From NCBI GenBank assembly GCA_020848095.1, contig JADLAT010000006.1:58630-122629 (forward strand): a stretch of DNA of 64,000 bases. The letters are read 5' to 3'. The translations under genes and the position numbers were made by a program. This DNA comes from Alphaproteobacteria bacterium (lineage in GTDB: Bacteria > Pseudomonadota > Alphaproteobacteria > Micavibrionales > Micavibrionaceae). Each line of letters opens with the position of its first letter. Within the stretch, counting starts at the first letter, position 1. This document shows, in pieces, positions 46,563 through 56,069 of this stretch. The notes beneath the pieces are model-generated. The model was not told the origin of the DNA, searched no databases, and saw only the letters and a list, made by a program, of their open reading frames with translations.

Positions 46563-46880
46563 ATGAGCCTAACGATTGACGAGAGCGCCGTAAAGCGGAT
46601 TGAAAATTTAAGACAGACGCAGGCAAAAAATTGACTGATGCTGCGCGTAACCGTAGATGGCGGCGGCTGTTCCGGGTTTCAATACCGATTAACATTAACC
46701 GAAGACCACACCAGTCAGGACATAATTTTTGCCGAAACGGTGGTGACAGATGATATATCCCTCCCCTTTCTTGCTGGCTCGGTCATAAAATTCGAAGAAG
46801 GCTTAATCGGCTCCGAATTCAAGATAGAAAATCCGAACGCAAAATCCGGCTGTGGCTGCGGGACATCCTTCTCAATGTGA
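46563..46880 (+). pseudogene. erpA: Iron-sulfur insertion protein ErpA/IscA-like, interrupted by in-frame TGA
   Basis: The frame starts with ATG at 46563 (MSLTIDESAVKRIENLRQTQAKN) and meets TGA at codon 24 (46632-46634). It then continues in the same frame with LMLRVTVDGGGCSGFQY and ends GCGCGTSFSM, a full-length ErpA of 105 codons. All three cluster-binding cysteines are kept. A GGA to TGA change would explain the stop, since relatives often have Gly or Lys there. An ATG lies just two codons after the stop, and reinitiation there would give an 80-residue protein lacking the first helix. The gene may be broken, reinitiated, or hit by a sequence error. The erpA-dgt divergence is conserved in alphaproteobacteria. 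Confidence 0.8.
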
Positions 46881-46930
46881 ACACACCTCACAACCAATCA
46901 CCTTCATCATAAAATGGAACGAATCCTCTA

Positions 46931-47698
46931 ATGTCCCTGAAAATTACCTCTTGGAACGTAAATTCAATTAAGGCGCGTCACGAGCATGTCCGCCGTTACT
47001 TAAGCGAAACAGGGCCAGACGTTCTGATGGTACAGGAATTAAAGGGGCTGGATTTTCTTGCTGAGGACTATGCCGATCTAGGGTATAAAACCGCCAGCGT
47101 TCGCCAAAAAGCCTATAACGGCGTGGCGGTATTCTCCAAAACCCCCATAAATATTCTTCTGGAAAAATTGCCCGGCGATGATTCCGATGAACAGGCCCGT
47201 TATCTGGAATTTGAAATAAACAATCTACGGCTCATCAACATATACCTGCCAAACGGCAATCCTGTTGATAGCGAAAAATTCCCTTACAAACTCAATTGGA
47301 TGAAGCGTTTATTTGACCGCCTTAATACATTAAGAGAAGAGCGCATCCCCTTTGCCATTGGCGGAGACTTCAACATCATTCCAGAAGACAAGGATTGCTA
47401 CAACCCCCAAGCCTGGGCGGGAGATGCCCTGTTCCGCCCCGAAAGCCATGCCGCCTTTAGATCTCTAGAAAATTTAGGGCTATACGATGCGTATCGTATT
47501 TATAACGACTCCCCCGAACAATACACGTTCTGGGACTATCAGGCCGGGGCCTGGCCCAAAAATAACGGCATTCGCATAGATCACTTCCTCCTCTCTCCCG
47601 AAATCACGGACAGGCTCATTTCTTGCCGGATAGATAAGAACCCACGCGGCTGGGACAAACCTTCAGACCACACCCCAATCACCATTGAAATTGCATGA
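46931..47698 (+). CDS. xth: Exodeoxyribonuclease III
   Basis: An AP endonuclease/3'-exonuclease of the ExoIII family, 255 residues. The active-site series is clear: SWNVNSIKAR at the start, QELKG (metal Glu) near residue 37, NIYLPNG, the GGDFNI motif near residue 140, and the C-terminal IDHFLLS and SDHTPI (catalytic Asp-His). It cuts DNA at abasic sites during repair. It follows erpA and overlaps the next gene by 4 bases (ATGA). Confidence 0.94.
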   Translation: MSLKITSWNVNSIKARHEHVRRYLSETGPDVLMVQELKGLDFLAEDYADLGYKTASVRQKAYNGVAVFSKTPINILLEKLPGDDSDEQARYLEFEINNLRLINIYLPNGNPVDSEKFPYKLNWMKRLFDRLNTLREERIPFAIGGDFNIIPEDKDCYNPQAWAGDALFRPESHAAFRSLENLGLYDAYRIYNDSPEQYTFWDYQAGAWPKNNGIRIDHFLLSPEITDRLISCRIDKNPRGWDKPSDHTPITIEIA

Positions 47699-48324
47699 AA
47701 AACCCTCTTTTAATCATACCCTGCACCCTCGCCCTCATAGGATGCGCCGGAAATAGCACGCATTATCAATCCTATCTGGATAGGCGGGGATTAAATCATC
47801 AAAACCTGCAATCTTTTCAACATTGCCAGGGCTATGGCTGCCGAATCACTAAAAACGCTACACTTTCTCCTGATGACCTTAAAAAAATTCAGAAAATATT
47901 CATTCCCGCCGCCACCACAGCACAGGCTGAACGCACGCAGATTGCTTCGGCTATCGGCCTGCTCGAGCGGATAATAGGGGAGCAAACCGGCACACAAAAC
48001 GATCGAGCCGGAACCTTTCGCAAAGTCGGGGATAACCAACTCGATTGCGTGGACGAAAGCACGAATACAACCATTTATCTTCTACTCTTGAAGGAAATGA
48101 ACTTACTGAAATTTCATGATATAGAGGCCCCGACAGTGCGCCTGCCCATCATTCATGCCGGGCGCTGGCCGCATCAAACAGCCGTTATCCATGAAAATGG
48201 GAACGGCACAAAATTTGCGGTTGATTCCTGGTTTCACGACAACGGCGCGAATGCAGAAATTATAACGCTGAAACAGTGGAAAGACGGATGGAAACCTGAA
48301 AACATTGGTGATTCATGGCTTTGA
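47695..48324 (+). CDS. Putative lipoprotein, 209 residues
   Basis: The N-terminus has a lipoprotein signal (NPLLIIPCTLALIGCAGN) with the lipobox LIGC, so the mature chain would begin at Cys17. The rest has no known domain, although C..H-like and HAGRWPHQTAVI..NGT.FAVDSWFHDNGAN segments hint at a hydrolase or transglutaminase-like core (Cys, His and Asp in order). This is a weak inference. It is coupled to xth by an ATGA overlap. Confidence 0.65.
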   Translation: MKNPLLIIPCTLALIGCAGNSTHYQSYLDRRGLNHQNLQSFQHCQGYGCRITKNATLSPDDLKKIQKIFIPAATTAQAERTQIASAIGLLERIIGEQTGTQNDRAGTFRKVGDNQLDCVDESTNTTIYLLLLKEMNLLKFHDIEAPTVRLPIIHAGRWPHQTAVIHENGNGTKFAVDSWFHDNGANAEIITLKQWKDGWKPENIGDSWL

Positions 48325-48395
48325 GCATGTTATAGTCCACAATCTGCGCTAAAAAAACCATGCGCCGGGAAAACTGACAAACGGACGATATCTTC

Positions 48396-49292
48396 ATGAA
48401 ACACGGATTTAAGCTTGCCCTTTTGGCTTTTGTTAGCCTTTCAGCCTTGAATATGGGAGGCTGCGCCCGCGAGGTTCTGCGCGAAGAAGTTGCCATGCGC
48501 GTAGCCACACCAGCCTGGATGGTCAAACGGGAGATTGATGCTGGCCCCTTTCACCTGATGTCTTTCGAGCGCATGCACGAGCGGGAGCAAGTCGCCACCA
48601 TCTATATTGAGGGTGATGGAAAATCCAACGAATCCCTTAATAAAACCCTGTTTGATGCCACCCCGGTCAACCCGGTAGCACTTCATATGGCCACAAAAGA
48701 TAAAGCCGCAAATGTTGCCTATTTAGCGCGCCCGTGCCAATACACCGATAGCTTTGAGCATGAAAAAAATGATGAAACCTACTGCGGCAAAGAATTCTGG
48801 GCAGGTAATCAATACCATCCGGAAATCCTAAGCGCCTACAACACCGTTCTGGATAAAATCAAAGGCCGATATGGTATAACAGCCTTTCACCTCATTGGTT
48901 ATGACAGTGGCGCTACAATAGCCGCATCTCTCGCCGGAGAGCGCCAAGACGTCCTCTCTCTGCGCAGTGTTGCAGGAAAGTTTGATATGCAAACTTTGAC
49001 ACCGCGCCTGCCAGCCCTGCGGTTTATACCGCAGCAACATTTCATCGGTGGCGCGGATCTTACTGTACCTCCCGCCATACTTCATAATTATCTTCAAGCT
49101 CTTGAGCCTACGGATTGTGCTGACTATGCAATGATTCAAGAGGCCGAGCATGAAAAAGGCTGGGTTGATAAATGGCCTGAACTTCTGCGCGCCAAGCCGC
49201 CAGCTTGCGCAGCCCCGCCGCAGCCTGAATTTATTCCAATCGAAAAGCCGGAACCCATTTACTACCCGCGCGACACGGGCCTGAACAAGTAA
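48396..49292 (+). CDS. Putative lipoprotein with alpha/beta-hydrolase-like core
   Basis: A 298-residue protein with a lipoprotein-like signal (LALLAFVSLSALNMGGC, lipobox MGGC, Cys24). The mature part resembles an alpha/beta hydrolase: ATIYIEGDG near residue 66 (strand and oxyanion turn), PVALHMATKD, a LIGYDSGATIAASLAG segment near residue 165 where the nucleophile elbow is usually GxSxG but here reads GYDSG, and a late His in QEAEHEKGW near 249. The changed elbow means activity is uncertain. It begins 71 bases after the previous lipoprotein on the same strand. Confidence 0.65.
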   Translation: MKHGFKLALLAFVSLSALNMGGCAREVLREEVAMRVATPAWMVKREIDAGPFHLMSFERMHEREQVATIYIEGDGKSNESLNKTLFDATPVNPVALHMATKDKAANVAYLARPCQYTDSFEHEKNDETYCGKEFWAGNQYHPEILSAYNTVLDKIKGRYGITAFHLIGYDSGATIAASLAGERQDVLSLRSVAGKFDMQTLTPRLPALRFIPQQHFIGGADLTVPPAILHNYLQALEPTDCADYAMIQEAEHEKGWVDKWPELLRAKPPACAAPPQPEFIPIEKPEPIYYPRDTGLNK

Positions 49293-49313
49293 ACGCTTTC
49301 CCTCCCTTAAAAT

Positions 49314-51002
49314 TTATAGCGATGAGGGCATTTGTACGATTTCAGAAGCCAAAGCAATGGCGCTTTTATAATCCGGTACGTATCGTATATGTTTATTACG
49401 CGGCCCTATATCACTTCTGGACAGCATTTCAAAAGGCTGCTCCTGCACGGATGAAAAAATAACCGTTGTTCCTTGCGCACAGCACTGCCGCGCCAGAGCC
49501 GCCAAGGACTCAACCCCGCTCCCATCCAGAAAGGGAACCCATTTCATCCGCAGAATTAAAACCTTAGGCATTTTCCCGATACGCTTCAGTGTATCGGCCA
49601 GATCTCCGGCCACACCAAAGAAAACAGGCCCGGCGATACAAAAAACCTCAACGCCCACAGGCAAGTCCATACGTTGATCCTCCGCATCATCCTCATCTCT
49701 ATCCTGCTCATTACCAGTTTGAGTAACGATTTCAACCGATTCACTCATTCTGGCCACAAACAACAGGGAAGCCAGCGTCACCCCAACCCCAATCGCCACA
49801 GTCAGATCAACAAGAATGGTTAAAAAGAACGTAAGCAACAGCACGGTTCGGTCACTAAGGGACAGCTTAAAAATGCGAATAAAATGGCCGATCTCGCTCA
49901 TCCCCCAGGCCACAATAAATAAAATTGCAGCCAAAGCAGCCATCGGCACATAGACCATAAGATCCATAGCGAACATCACAAAGGCCAATAGAAAAATCGC
50001 ATGAAAAATCCCGGAGACAGGCGTTCTTCCGCCAGCGCGAATATTGGTAGCGGTACGCGCAATCGCACCCGTAGCCGGCAGACCGCCCCAAAAAGCCGAT
50101 GCAATATTGGCCACGCCCTGCGCAACCAGCTCCTGATTGGATCTATGCCGAAAGCCCGTCATACCATCAGCAACCACAGCCGATAACAGGGCCTCAATCC
50201 CCGCAAGAAAGGCAATAGTAAAGGCCGATGGTAAAACCTGCTGCATTTTTGCAAAACTAATTTCCGGCATGGCGGGCAGTGGCAAGCCCGCAGGAATATC
50301 CGGAAAGCGTGAGCCTATAGTCTCCACCGGCAAATGAAACAAGGCTACAAGCGCCGAAGAGCCGATCACGACCAATAGATAACCAGGAAATTTGGGGGCC
50401 ACCTTGCGAAGTCCTATAATAAAGACAAGTGCCCCCACCCCAATGACCAACGTCCAAAAGCTTATTGTTCCCATCGCGCCGAAATAAGCCATCCATTTAG
50501 GAATAAAATCAGAAGGCACAACCTTCATATCCAGCCCCATAAAATCCTTTACCTGGCTTGTCGCAATGATAACAGCAATACCGGCCGTAAAACCCGTGAT
50601 AACGGGATGGGGGATATAGCGGATAACGCGCCCGAAACGGGCATAGCCCGCTATGACCAGAATAAAACCTGCCATAAGCGTTGCCAGCACCAAACCATCA
50701 TAACCATGCTGCGCAATGACGTTAAAGACAACGATCACGAAGGCCCCTGTCGGACCGCCGATTTGCACGCGCGACCCGCCCAGAAAAGAAATCAAAAATC
50801 CGGCAATGACCGCAGTAATCAAGCCTTTATCCGGCGAGGCACCGCTGGCAATTCCAAGCGCCATAGCCAACGGCAAAGCCACGATAGCGACCGTAAGCCC
50901 GGCCAGCACATCCATCCGAAAATCTCTTAAACAATAACCGGATTTTAAAACACTGAACAATTTAGGAGTAAATTGATCAGGAACGGCCTGTTTTTCTATC
51001 AT
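49314..51002 (-). CDS. SulP family anion transporter with STAS domain
   Basis: A 562-residue SulP/SLC26-type permease. The N-terminal half has about eleven membrane helices with the signature DVLAGLTVAIVALPLAMALGIASG and GGSRVQIGGPTGAFVI motifs (near residues 31 and 75). The C-terminal STAS domain (about 450-555) has FGVAGDLADTL and KVLILRMKWVPFLDGSGVESL. Such proteins move sulfate, bicarbonate or dicarboxylates; the substrate cannot be read from the sequence. It converges with the lipoprotein gene at 21 bases. Confidence 0.9.
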   Translation of the reverse strand: MIEKQAVPDQFTPKLFSVLKSGYCLRDFRMDVLAGLTVAIVALPLAMALGIASGASPDKGLITAVIAGFLISFLGGSRVQIGGPTGAFVIVVFNVIAQHGYDGLVLATLMAGFILVIAGYARFGRVIRYIPHPVITGFTAGIAVIIATSQVKDFMGLDMKVVPSDFIPKWMAYFGAMGTISFWTLVIGVGALVFIIGLRKVAPKFPGYLLVVIGSSALVALFHLPVETIGSRFPDIPAGLPLPAMPEISFAKMQQVLPSAFTIAFLAGIEALLSAVVADGMTGFRHRSNQELVAQGVANIASAFWGGLPATGAIARTATNIRAGGRTPVSGIFHAIFLLAFVMFAMDLMVYVPMAALAAILFIVAWGMSEIGHFIRIFKLSLSDRTVLLLTFFLTILVDLTVAIGVGVTLASLLFVARMSESVEIVTQTGNEQDRDEDDAEDQRMDLPVGVEVFCIAGPVFFGVAGDLADTLKRIGKMPKVLILRMKWVPFLDGSGVESLAALARQCCAQGTTVIFSSVQEQPFEMLSRSDIGPRNKHIRYVPDYKSAIALASEIVQMPSSL

Positions 51003-51172
51003 AACTCAACCACTATCTAGAAATTTCAGATGCTTCCACAGCACCCTTAACACTCTTTCTGCGCTTAAAAACTAACCCCGTCAAGATCAGCAGATAAACT
51101 GCGCATCCTCACAAGCCACATACAAAATCGGGGGCCATGAAGACCCCCGACGAGAAATCCAAAGTGCTTTTC

Positions 51173-51790
51173 TTAATTGTTATAATGAAAAGATTCCATA
51201 TGCAAAGGTCTCACAGAGCTTGCATAAGCGCGTTTCCATTCCTGAAGATCAATAACACCATCATTTTTGACATTGACCTGATTAAAGGGCATCTCCAGAA
51301 AATCCAAAGGTGTAAGGCCATCCTGATTTTTATCAAACTTAATCAATTTAGACGCCTGCACAAACTCCTCTTGCGTAACCGTTCTGGCTTGTTCCTTACC
51401 CGGAATGGAATAATCAACCACAGAAATTGTGGTCTTTTCCATGGGCATGTAAACTTTCAGGCCCACCTTCTTCATTTCCAGATTATCAATCACCTGATTA
51501 CCGTCACGATCAAAAATGGTAAAAAGCTTTTCACCGACTTCATCCCGCTCATACACACCATCATGGTTTGTATCAAACTCTGAAAAATCTATCCCGTCTT
51601 TGACATTTGCATTTTTAGGCGCAACTTCCACTCTGACCGTAACATCCTTTACGTTGTCTTCCGTACGCATGATAGTATCAATTTTTTGCTGTATCTCTGC
51701 ATCCAGATCCTTGGCCTGCGCATGCGGAACTACGCCCGCGGCCATCAAAAACACAACACCAACAAATGCGCCAAATCTTAATAAAGCCAT
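51173..51790 (-). CDS. Exported EF-hand calcium-binding protein
   Basis: A 205-residue protein with a cleavable signal peptide (FGAFVGVVFLMAAGVVPHAQA, cut near residue 26). Four EF-hand-like loops are visible: DTNHDGVYERDE (73-84), DRDGNQVIDNLE (94-105), DKNQDGLTPLDF (153-164) and VKNDGVIDLQEW (about 174-185). It probably binds calcium in the periplasm. The partner is unknown. AAAGGAG precedes the ATG by 8 bases. It is a single gene with about 170-185 bases of empty sequence on each side. Confidence 0.82.
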   Translation of the reverse strand: MALLRFGAFVGVVFLMAAGVVPHAQAKDLDAEIQQKIDTIMRTEDNVKDVTVRVEVAPKNANVKDGIDFSEFDTNHDGVYERDEVGEKLFTIFDRDGNQVIDNLEMKKVGLKVYMPMEKTTISVVDYSIPGKEQARTVTQEEFVQASKLIKFDKNQDGLTPLDFLEMPFNQVNVKNDGVIDLQEWKRAYASSVRPLHMESFHYNN

Positions 51791-51974
51791 AGCATGGCTC
51801 CTTTCTTAAAAAAATTCATGAATACACGCAACAGATAGCATATTTTCGTAACATTATCCACACCGCAATTCTTGGAATACGTCGTAAATAAGCATCACAC
51901 AGCGCAGGCACCTTATCCGTCACAATATCTGCGCCCCTGACATACGAAGTCCGCGCCTTAAAGTTCCATATTCT

Positions 51975-54332
51975 TTAGCCGTTTCCAGGCCGAGGAGCAT
52001 CTTTCGTGTTGGAAAGCATATGCGTAAGCAGCTCAGGCGTAGCGCGCCCATCAGCATTCAAACCGTTACGCTTTTGATAAGCGCGGATAGCATCTTCCGT
52101 AAGCGGCCCGCCTACGCCGTCAGAGGGACCGGGAAACAGACCCGACCGCTGGAGGTATTCCTGAATTTGAGCCATCATGCCTTGTTTAGAGAGTGCGGGC
52201 TTAGACACAGCCGGCGGCGTTGCCGCATAATCCTGCGGCGCCAGAGCCGGGGCGGCGGCATTGTCCGACTTTTTTATAACCTTCATATTATCAACAAGAC
52301 GGTTTACATCTTCCAGCTTTATACTGAGTGATTTAGCCAGCTGTTCCAAGGCTTGACGGGCTTCCGGGCTTCCCTGATCGGCGGCCGTTTTATACCACAT
52401 CAAAGCCTCATCGGGCTTAACCTCACCAAGTAGACCATTTTCATAGATCAAGCCCAGATTATAAGCCGCCTCCATAATATCCTTATCCGCTGCCGCCCTA
52501 AAGAAAGATGCAGCCTTTTCCGGGTCATAATTCACGCCAATCCCTTCGATATAAGCAATCCCGAGATTATACTGCGCCTCCGGATGCCCCAGTGCCGCCG
52601 CCTGTGTATACCAAAAAAGCGCCTTATCCATATTCGGGTCCATACCAAGACCCTGATGATACAAAACACCCAGATTATAGGCGGCATTGGCCACGCCGCG
52701 CGTGGCGGCCTGCTCAAACCAGAACGCAGCGCGCTTGTAATCCTGCTTAACGCCGCCATGACCGGCTGTATAAATAGCCGCCAAATCATGCTGAGCCTCC
52801 GGTACACCATCAAAAGCCTGCTTCTCTATAGGCTTAACCACATCCGGCAAAGCGGAATCCGGTTTAGTCATGCTGCGCGGATCAATGACTGGGGGCAAAT
52901 TGGCCGTAATAACAGGGGCCTCGACTCTTTCCGATACACCGGAAACCACAGGAGGCGATGGCTCAATTGTATTAAGCGCGATAGCCGCCTCCTCCGGCGT
53001 CTTATTAAGGAGTAAAGCCTCAACATCCTCTGGTCGACTAAGATCCAGCGTACCAATATCGTCATTTACGGGGCGGGAAATCAAAGACGCCTGTTCACCG
53101 TCCTGTTCATTCTGCTGTGTTTCCGGTGTCTGAGCCGTTTCGGCGGCATCGGAAGAAGCCTTATCCTCCACAGCCCAATCCAGAGCGGCAATATTTGAAT
53201 ATTGCTCTGCATATTCCGGTTCTACATTTTTTTGTGACTCTGTCACGTCATCAAAAACAGGGGGCGCAGCCTTATCACCAAAAGAACCATCCAGCGCCGC
53301 CGTATGCCATGATGAATCAGCAAATTGAGGCTTTTGTATCTCCCCAATAAACCACCCCCCGACAAGCGAGGCCGCAACCAGCATCCCTACACCCGCCGCA
53401 CGCAGCCTATACGATCTCCGCCACCAGGAAAGTCCAGAATCCATTTCATGAGCGCCAGAAGCATTTTCTGTTCCACCGCGCATCTGGCTTTGAAGGGCCG
53501 CCAGACCCGCCTCAATATCATCATCTGCCTCAATGGCCGCCATATTCGCGCCCTGATCGGTCAAAAGCACCATAGCCTTGGCATTCAGTGTGTCGCGCGT
53601 CTGGATAACGGTTTCTTCCAACCGTTCAATTTTGCGCATAAAGCGAATGCGATCCTCAATGGCTTTATCAACTTTTCGCATAAGACGCGCCTGCTGGACG
53701 CTGCTTTCCTCAATCCGGGCAGCCAGCAGTTCGTTCTTCTCCTCATTTTCTTTCAAACGACGACCTAAATCCGCATACCCTGCCGTGCCAGCAGCCATTT
53801 TTTCAGATTGCTCTTTCTGCAACGTCTCCAGCGCGGCCTGACGACCGGCAATACTCTTTACATTTTGCCCGGCACGCTCGGTTTTATCCTCCAAGTCCAG
53901 AATATGACGGCGGGTTTCTTCCAAATCCTTAAGCGTTTCCTGCAAAAGCGCCCCGGTTTCACCCTTATCCTGCGTGACGGCACCGGCAACTTTGCGCTCA
54001 AGATCCATATAGGCGCGCTCACTGCGCCCGGCTCTTTCCTCAAGTTCCTCTATCAAGTTACGGTAAGTCTCAAGCTCGTGCGCCATTTTCGTGCGATCAG
54101 CCTGCGTTGCCTTCAAACGCTCATTCAGCGTCTTAAGAAGCGTAACAATCTGCATTTGCATCTGCGAAGATTGCAAACTCGGCACGCCCGGCATATTGGC
54201 CGCATTACGCCCCGCCGCAGATTGCGACTGAATCTGAGACTGAGACTGACTACGAGATTGAGGCTGATCTGCCTGCCCGCCCTCGCCACCTTGAAAAAAA
54301 ACCCGGCCTTCGGATGTCCTTTTGAACCCCAT
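51975..54332 (-). CDS. PodJ-like polarity protein: coiled coil, membrane helix, Sel1 repeats, peptidoglycan-binding domain
   Basis: A 785-residue protein with a clear order of parts: a Gln/Ser-rich start (about 20-40), a cytoplasmic coiled coil (about 55-250), one membrane helix (about 311-330), a long acidic periplasmic linker, four to five Sel1-type repeats (about 515-660, AAYNLGVLYHQG.G and like units) and a C-terminal PG_binding_1 domain (about 722-775, LQRSGLFPGPSDGVGGPLTEDAIRAYQKRNGL, key residues G..DG..G..T..AI..YQ). This matches the layout of Caulobacter PodJ, which places factors at a cell pole. Function by analogy only. It is next to the tRNA-Gln gene. Confidence 0.8.
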   Translation of the reverse strand: MGFKRTSEGRVFFQGGEGGQADQPQSRSQSQSQIQSQSAAGRNAANMPGVPSLQSSQMQMQIVTLLKTLNERLKATQADRTKMAHELETYRNLIEELEERAGRSERAYMDLERKVAGAVTQDKGETGALLQETLKDLEETRRHILDLEDKTERAGQNVKSIAGRQAALETLQKEQSEKMAAGTAGYADLGRRLKENEEKNELLAARIEESSVQQARLMRKVDKAIEDRIRFMRKIERLEETVIQTRDTLNAKAMVLLTDQGANMAAIEADDDIEAGLAALQSQMRGGTENASGAHEMDSGLSWWRRSYRLRAAGVGMLVAASLVGGWFIGEIQKPQFADSSWHTAALDGSFGDKAAPPVFDDVTESQKNVEPEYAEQYSNIAALDWAVEDKASSDAAETAQTPETQQNEQDGEQASLISRPVNDDIGTLDLSRPEDVEALLLNKTPEEAAIALNTIEPSPPVVSGVSERVEAPVITANLPPVIDPRSMTKPDSALPDVVKPIEKQAFDGVPEAQHDLAAIYTAGHGGVKQDYKRAAFWFEQAATRGVANAAYNLGVLYHQGLGMDPNMDKALFWYTQAAALGHPEAQYNLGIAYIEGIGVNYDPEKAASFFRAAADKDIMEAAYNLGLIYENGLLGEVKPDEALMWYKTAADQGSPEARQALEQLAKSLSIKLEDVNRLVDNMKVIKKSDNAAAPALAPQDYAATPPAVSKPALSKQGMMAQIQEYLQRSGLFPGPSDGVGGPLTEDAIRAYQKRNGLNADGRATPELLTHMLSNTKDAPRPGNG

Positions 54333-54517
54333 TTTAATAGCGCCCCATCGCTCGAAATTTTGCTTGTAGAATCAGACTATAAACAATTTTGGAAAATAGA
54401 GCCAAGAAAAATCGGAGCCATTTTTCCACCAATCCACAAATAAAGCCCCATATAAGGGTGAAAGAGGGGTTGCTTTTTATCCGGGCTTTGGTGTAATTTC
54501 CGCCTCAACCATCGTAA

Positions 54518-54592
54518 TGGGGCGTCGCCAAGCGGTAAGGCATCGGTTTTTGGTACCGACATTCGGAGGTTCGATCCCTCCCGCCCCAGCCA
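54518..54592 (+). tRNA. tRNA-Gln (anticodon TTG)
   Basis: The 7-base acceptor stem TGGGGCG pairs with CGCCCCA, followed by G and an encoded CCA end. The anticodon arm reads TCGGT-TTTTGGT-ACCGA, placing TTG in the anticodon position, and the T arm has GGTTCGATCCC. The D arm (GCCAAGCGGTAAGGC) is present. Everything to the right of this gene looks like an accessory island, so it may mark an integration site. Confidence 0.95.
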
Positions 54593-54774
54593 TCTACATA
54601 GCCATCCGCCATACCTAGAGAGAAATTGCCCTGTGAGGCCCGCATTCTGCGGGGTTTGCGCAGACGCTCCCCGCCGCCACACTACTGAGAATGCTGGTTT
54701 CAGGGCCGAAATACCCGTTTCTCTCAGTTGTGAAATTTTTGGTGTGGCAGGGCTATTACGGGTAATATGGGCAC
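54593..54774 (+). other. Structured region between tRNA-Gln and the first island gene
   Basis: No gene is seen. A hairpin CCCGCA-TTC-TGCGGG (54639-54653) followed by GTTT may terminate the tRNA transcript. Around it, GAGAGAAA (54618-54625) and GCCCTG (54628-54633) pair with CAGGGC (54701-54706) and TTTCTCTC (54718-54725), so the whole 108-base segment could fold as one unit. It may be a small RNA or part of an attachment site. Confidence 0.4.
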
Positions 54775-55245
54775 ATGAAAGACGAAGATATAAAAGCATA
54801 CGCTTTACAAGCAATCGCTGGCTTAAAAAAAGAGATCCCACCCCTTGCTTTTACTGAGGTTCATGAACGCTCGACTGCTCACAGGCTGGCCGTTCATTTG
54901 GAACCACTGTTTCCTAAATGGAATATAGACTGTGAGTATGATCGCGATGGCTTAAAGCTAAAAATTCTTGATGGCATAAAAGAATGCGATTCCGATAAAA
55001 AAACGGATCGCATTCTTCCTGACATTATTGTTCATCATCGCAACGAAAGTGGCCCCAATCATAATCTGCTCGTGATCGAGATAAAGAAGAACTCCGCTGA
55101 AAATACATGCGACAGGAAAAAGCTAGAACTTCTTACCGGCAAAGGCCACTACCAATATCAGTTAGGATTGTATGTTAATATCAATGGTGGCGCTTTTGAC
55201 TGCACTTGGTATAAAAATGGCCGTCAGTTGCAGACCGGCGCGTGA
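54775..55245 (+). CDS. PD-(D/E)XK nuclease-like protein, 156 residues
   Basis: The product carries a nuclease-type core: D in RILPDIIVHHR near residue 83, then E and K in LLVIEIKKN near residues 102-105, with a following QYQLGLYVNI strand, the PD...(D/E)xK arrangement. The first 60 residues (AYALQAIAGLKKEIPP, AHRLAVHLEPLFPKWNIDCEYDR) form the helical lead-in often seen in such proteins. It is first after the tRNA and converges with the 210-residue gene at 15 bases. It may be a restriction-like defence protein or an element-maintenance nuclease. Confidence 0.6.
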   Translation: MKDEDIKAYALQAIAGLKKEIPPLAFTEVHERSTAHRLAVHLEPLFPKWNIDCEYDRDGLKLKILDGIKECDSDKKTDRILPDIIVHHRNESGPNHNLLVIEIKKNSAENTCDRKKLELLTGKGHYQYQLGLYVNINGGAFDCTWYKNGRQLQTGA

Positions 55246-55260
55246 ATCTTGCAATCACTG

Positions 55261-55890
55261 TCATGGCCAATCTTCACCAATCTTTCGCTTTTCAATTGTT
55301 GATGAGATATCCGGCATCCCATAGCCTATATGAGCAGCAACGCGGGGAAGCCTTATCACAGTAGTAAGATATGTATTGTGAGTTGGAGGCCCATCGTATG
55401 TGGGAATTTGGTAGAAGCGTGTAACAGTCAGCAATACGCTATCATGGCTGTCCTCGATCTTCACTCCTTCGCCTGTCGGCTTATAGTGAATATAATCCAT
55501 TTTTTGCTCCCGCAAATATTCATCAGCAAGGGCAATCGCCAACATGTCGTAGGTTGGCCAAGGCTTTCTCAAAAGCCATTTTTCAGAGATCAGGCCGGCA
55601 TAAACCCCTTCTGACAGAATGTAGGTATCTGGCAGTTTGCTTGAGAGTTCCTCAAGTTCTTCGCGACGTTGATCGATAGGTGCTGTGGGTGCCAACACGA
55701 TATAGAGAGCTTGTCGCAGATTACTTATGGGAGCAGTCGTATCTGCGAGCAAAGCTGCTTTCGACTTGTAGCCCAAATAAGCCGCCACAAGCTCATGCGC
55801 ATGCGAAGGCTTTAATTTAATGCCGTAATTATCATTGGTAAAGGCACGCAGAGAATCTGCGCAAATCTTGGTGATGTCGTGCTGTTTCAT
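55261..55890 (-). CDS. Hypothetical protein with HAHELVAAYLGYKS motif
   Basis: I do not recognise the whole protein. Residues about 28-45 (PSHAHELVAAYLGYKSKAALLA) match a short helical motif found at the N-terminus of several mobile-element proteins of unknown role. The rest (about 209 residues in all) has no enzyme motif I can name. The start is the ATG with GGAG six bases upstream; a longer frame would add four residues. It lies downstream of the recombinase genes on the same strand and may belong to the same element. Confidence 0.5.
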   Translation of the reverse strand: MKQHDITKICADSLRAFTNDNYGIKLKPSHAHELVAAYLGYKSKAALLADTTAPISNLRQALYIVLAPTAPIDQRREELEELSSKLPDTYILSEGVYAGLISEKWLLRKPWPTYDMLAIALADEYLREQKMDYIHYKPTGEGVKIEDSHDSVLLTVTRFYQIPTYDGPPTHNTYLTTVIRLPRVAAHIGYGMPDISSTIEKRKIGEDWP

Positions 55891-56069
55891 AGCAATCTCC
55901 ATTTCGTTATGCTGACTTGCGGTCGCCGAGAAAGTTTAAGGACAACCATGTCAGCAGTTGAAATGAGTTGCTGTTTAGTGGTCGGTAGTTCGTAGTCCTT
56001 GCGTTTCAGCCTTTCACAACTGAGGCGCTTGATTCCTGCGAAGAAGCCTACGTCAAAAAATCAGCTTTT

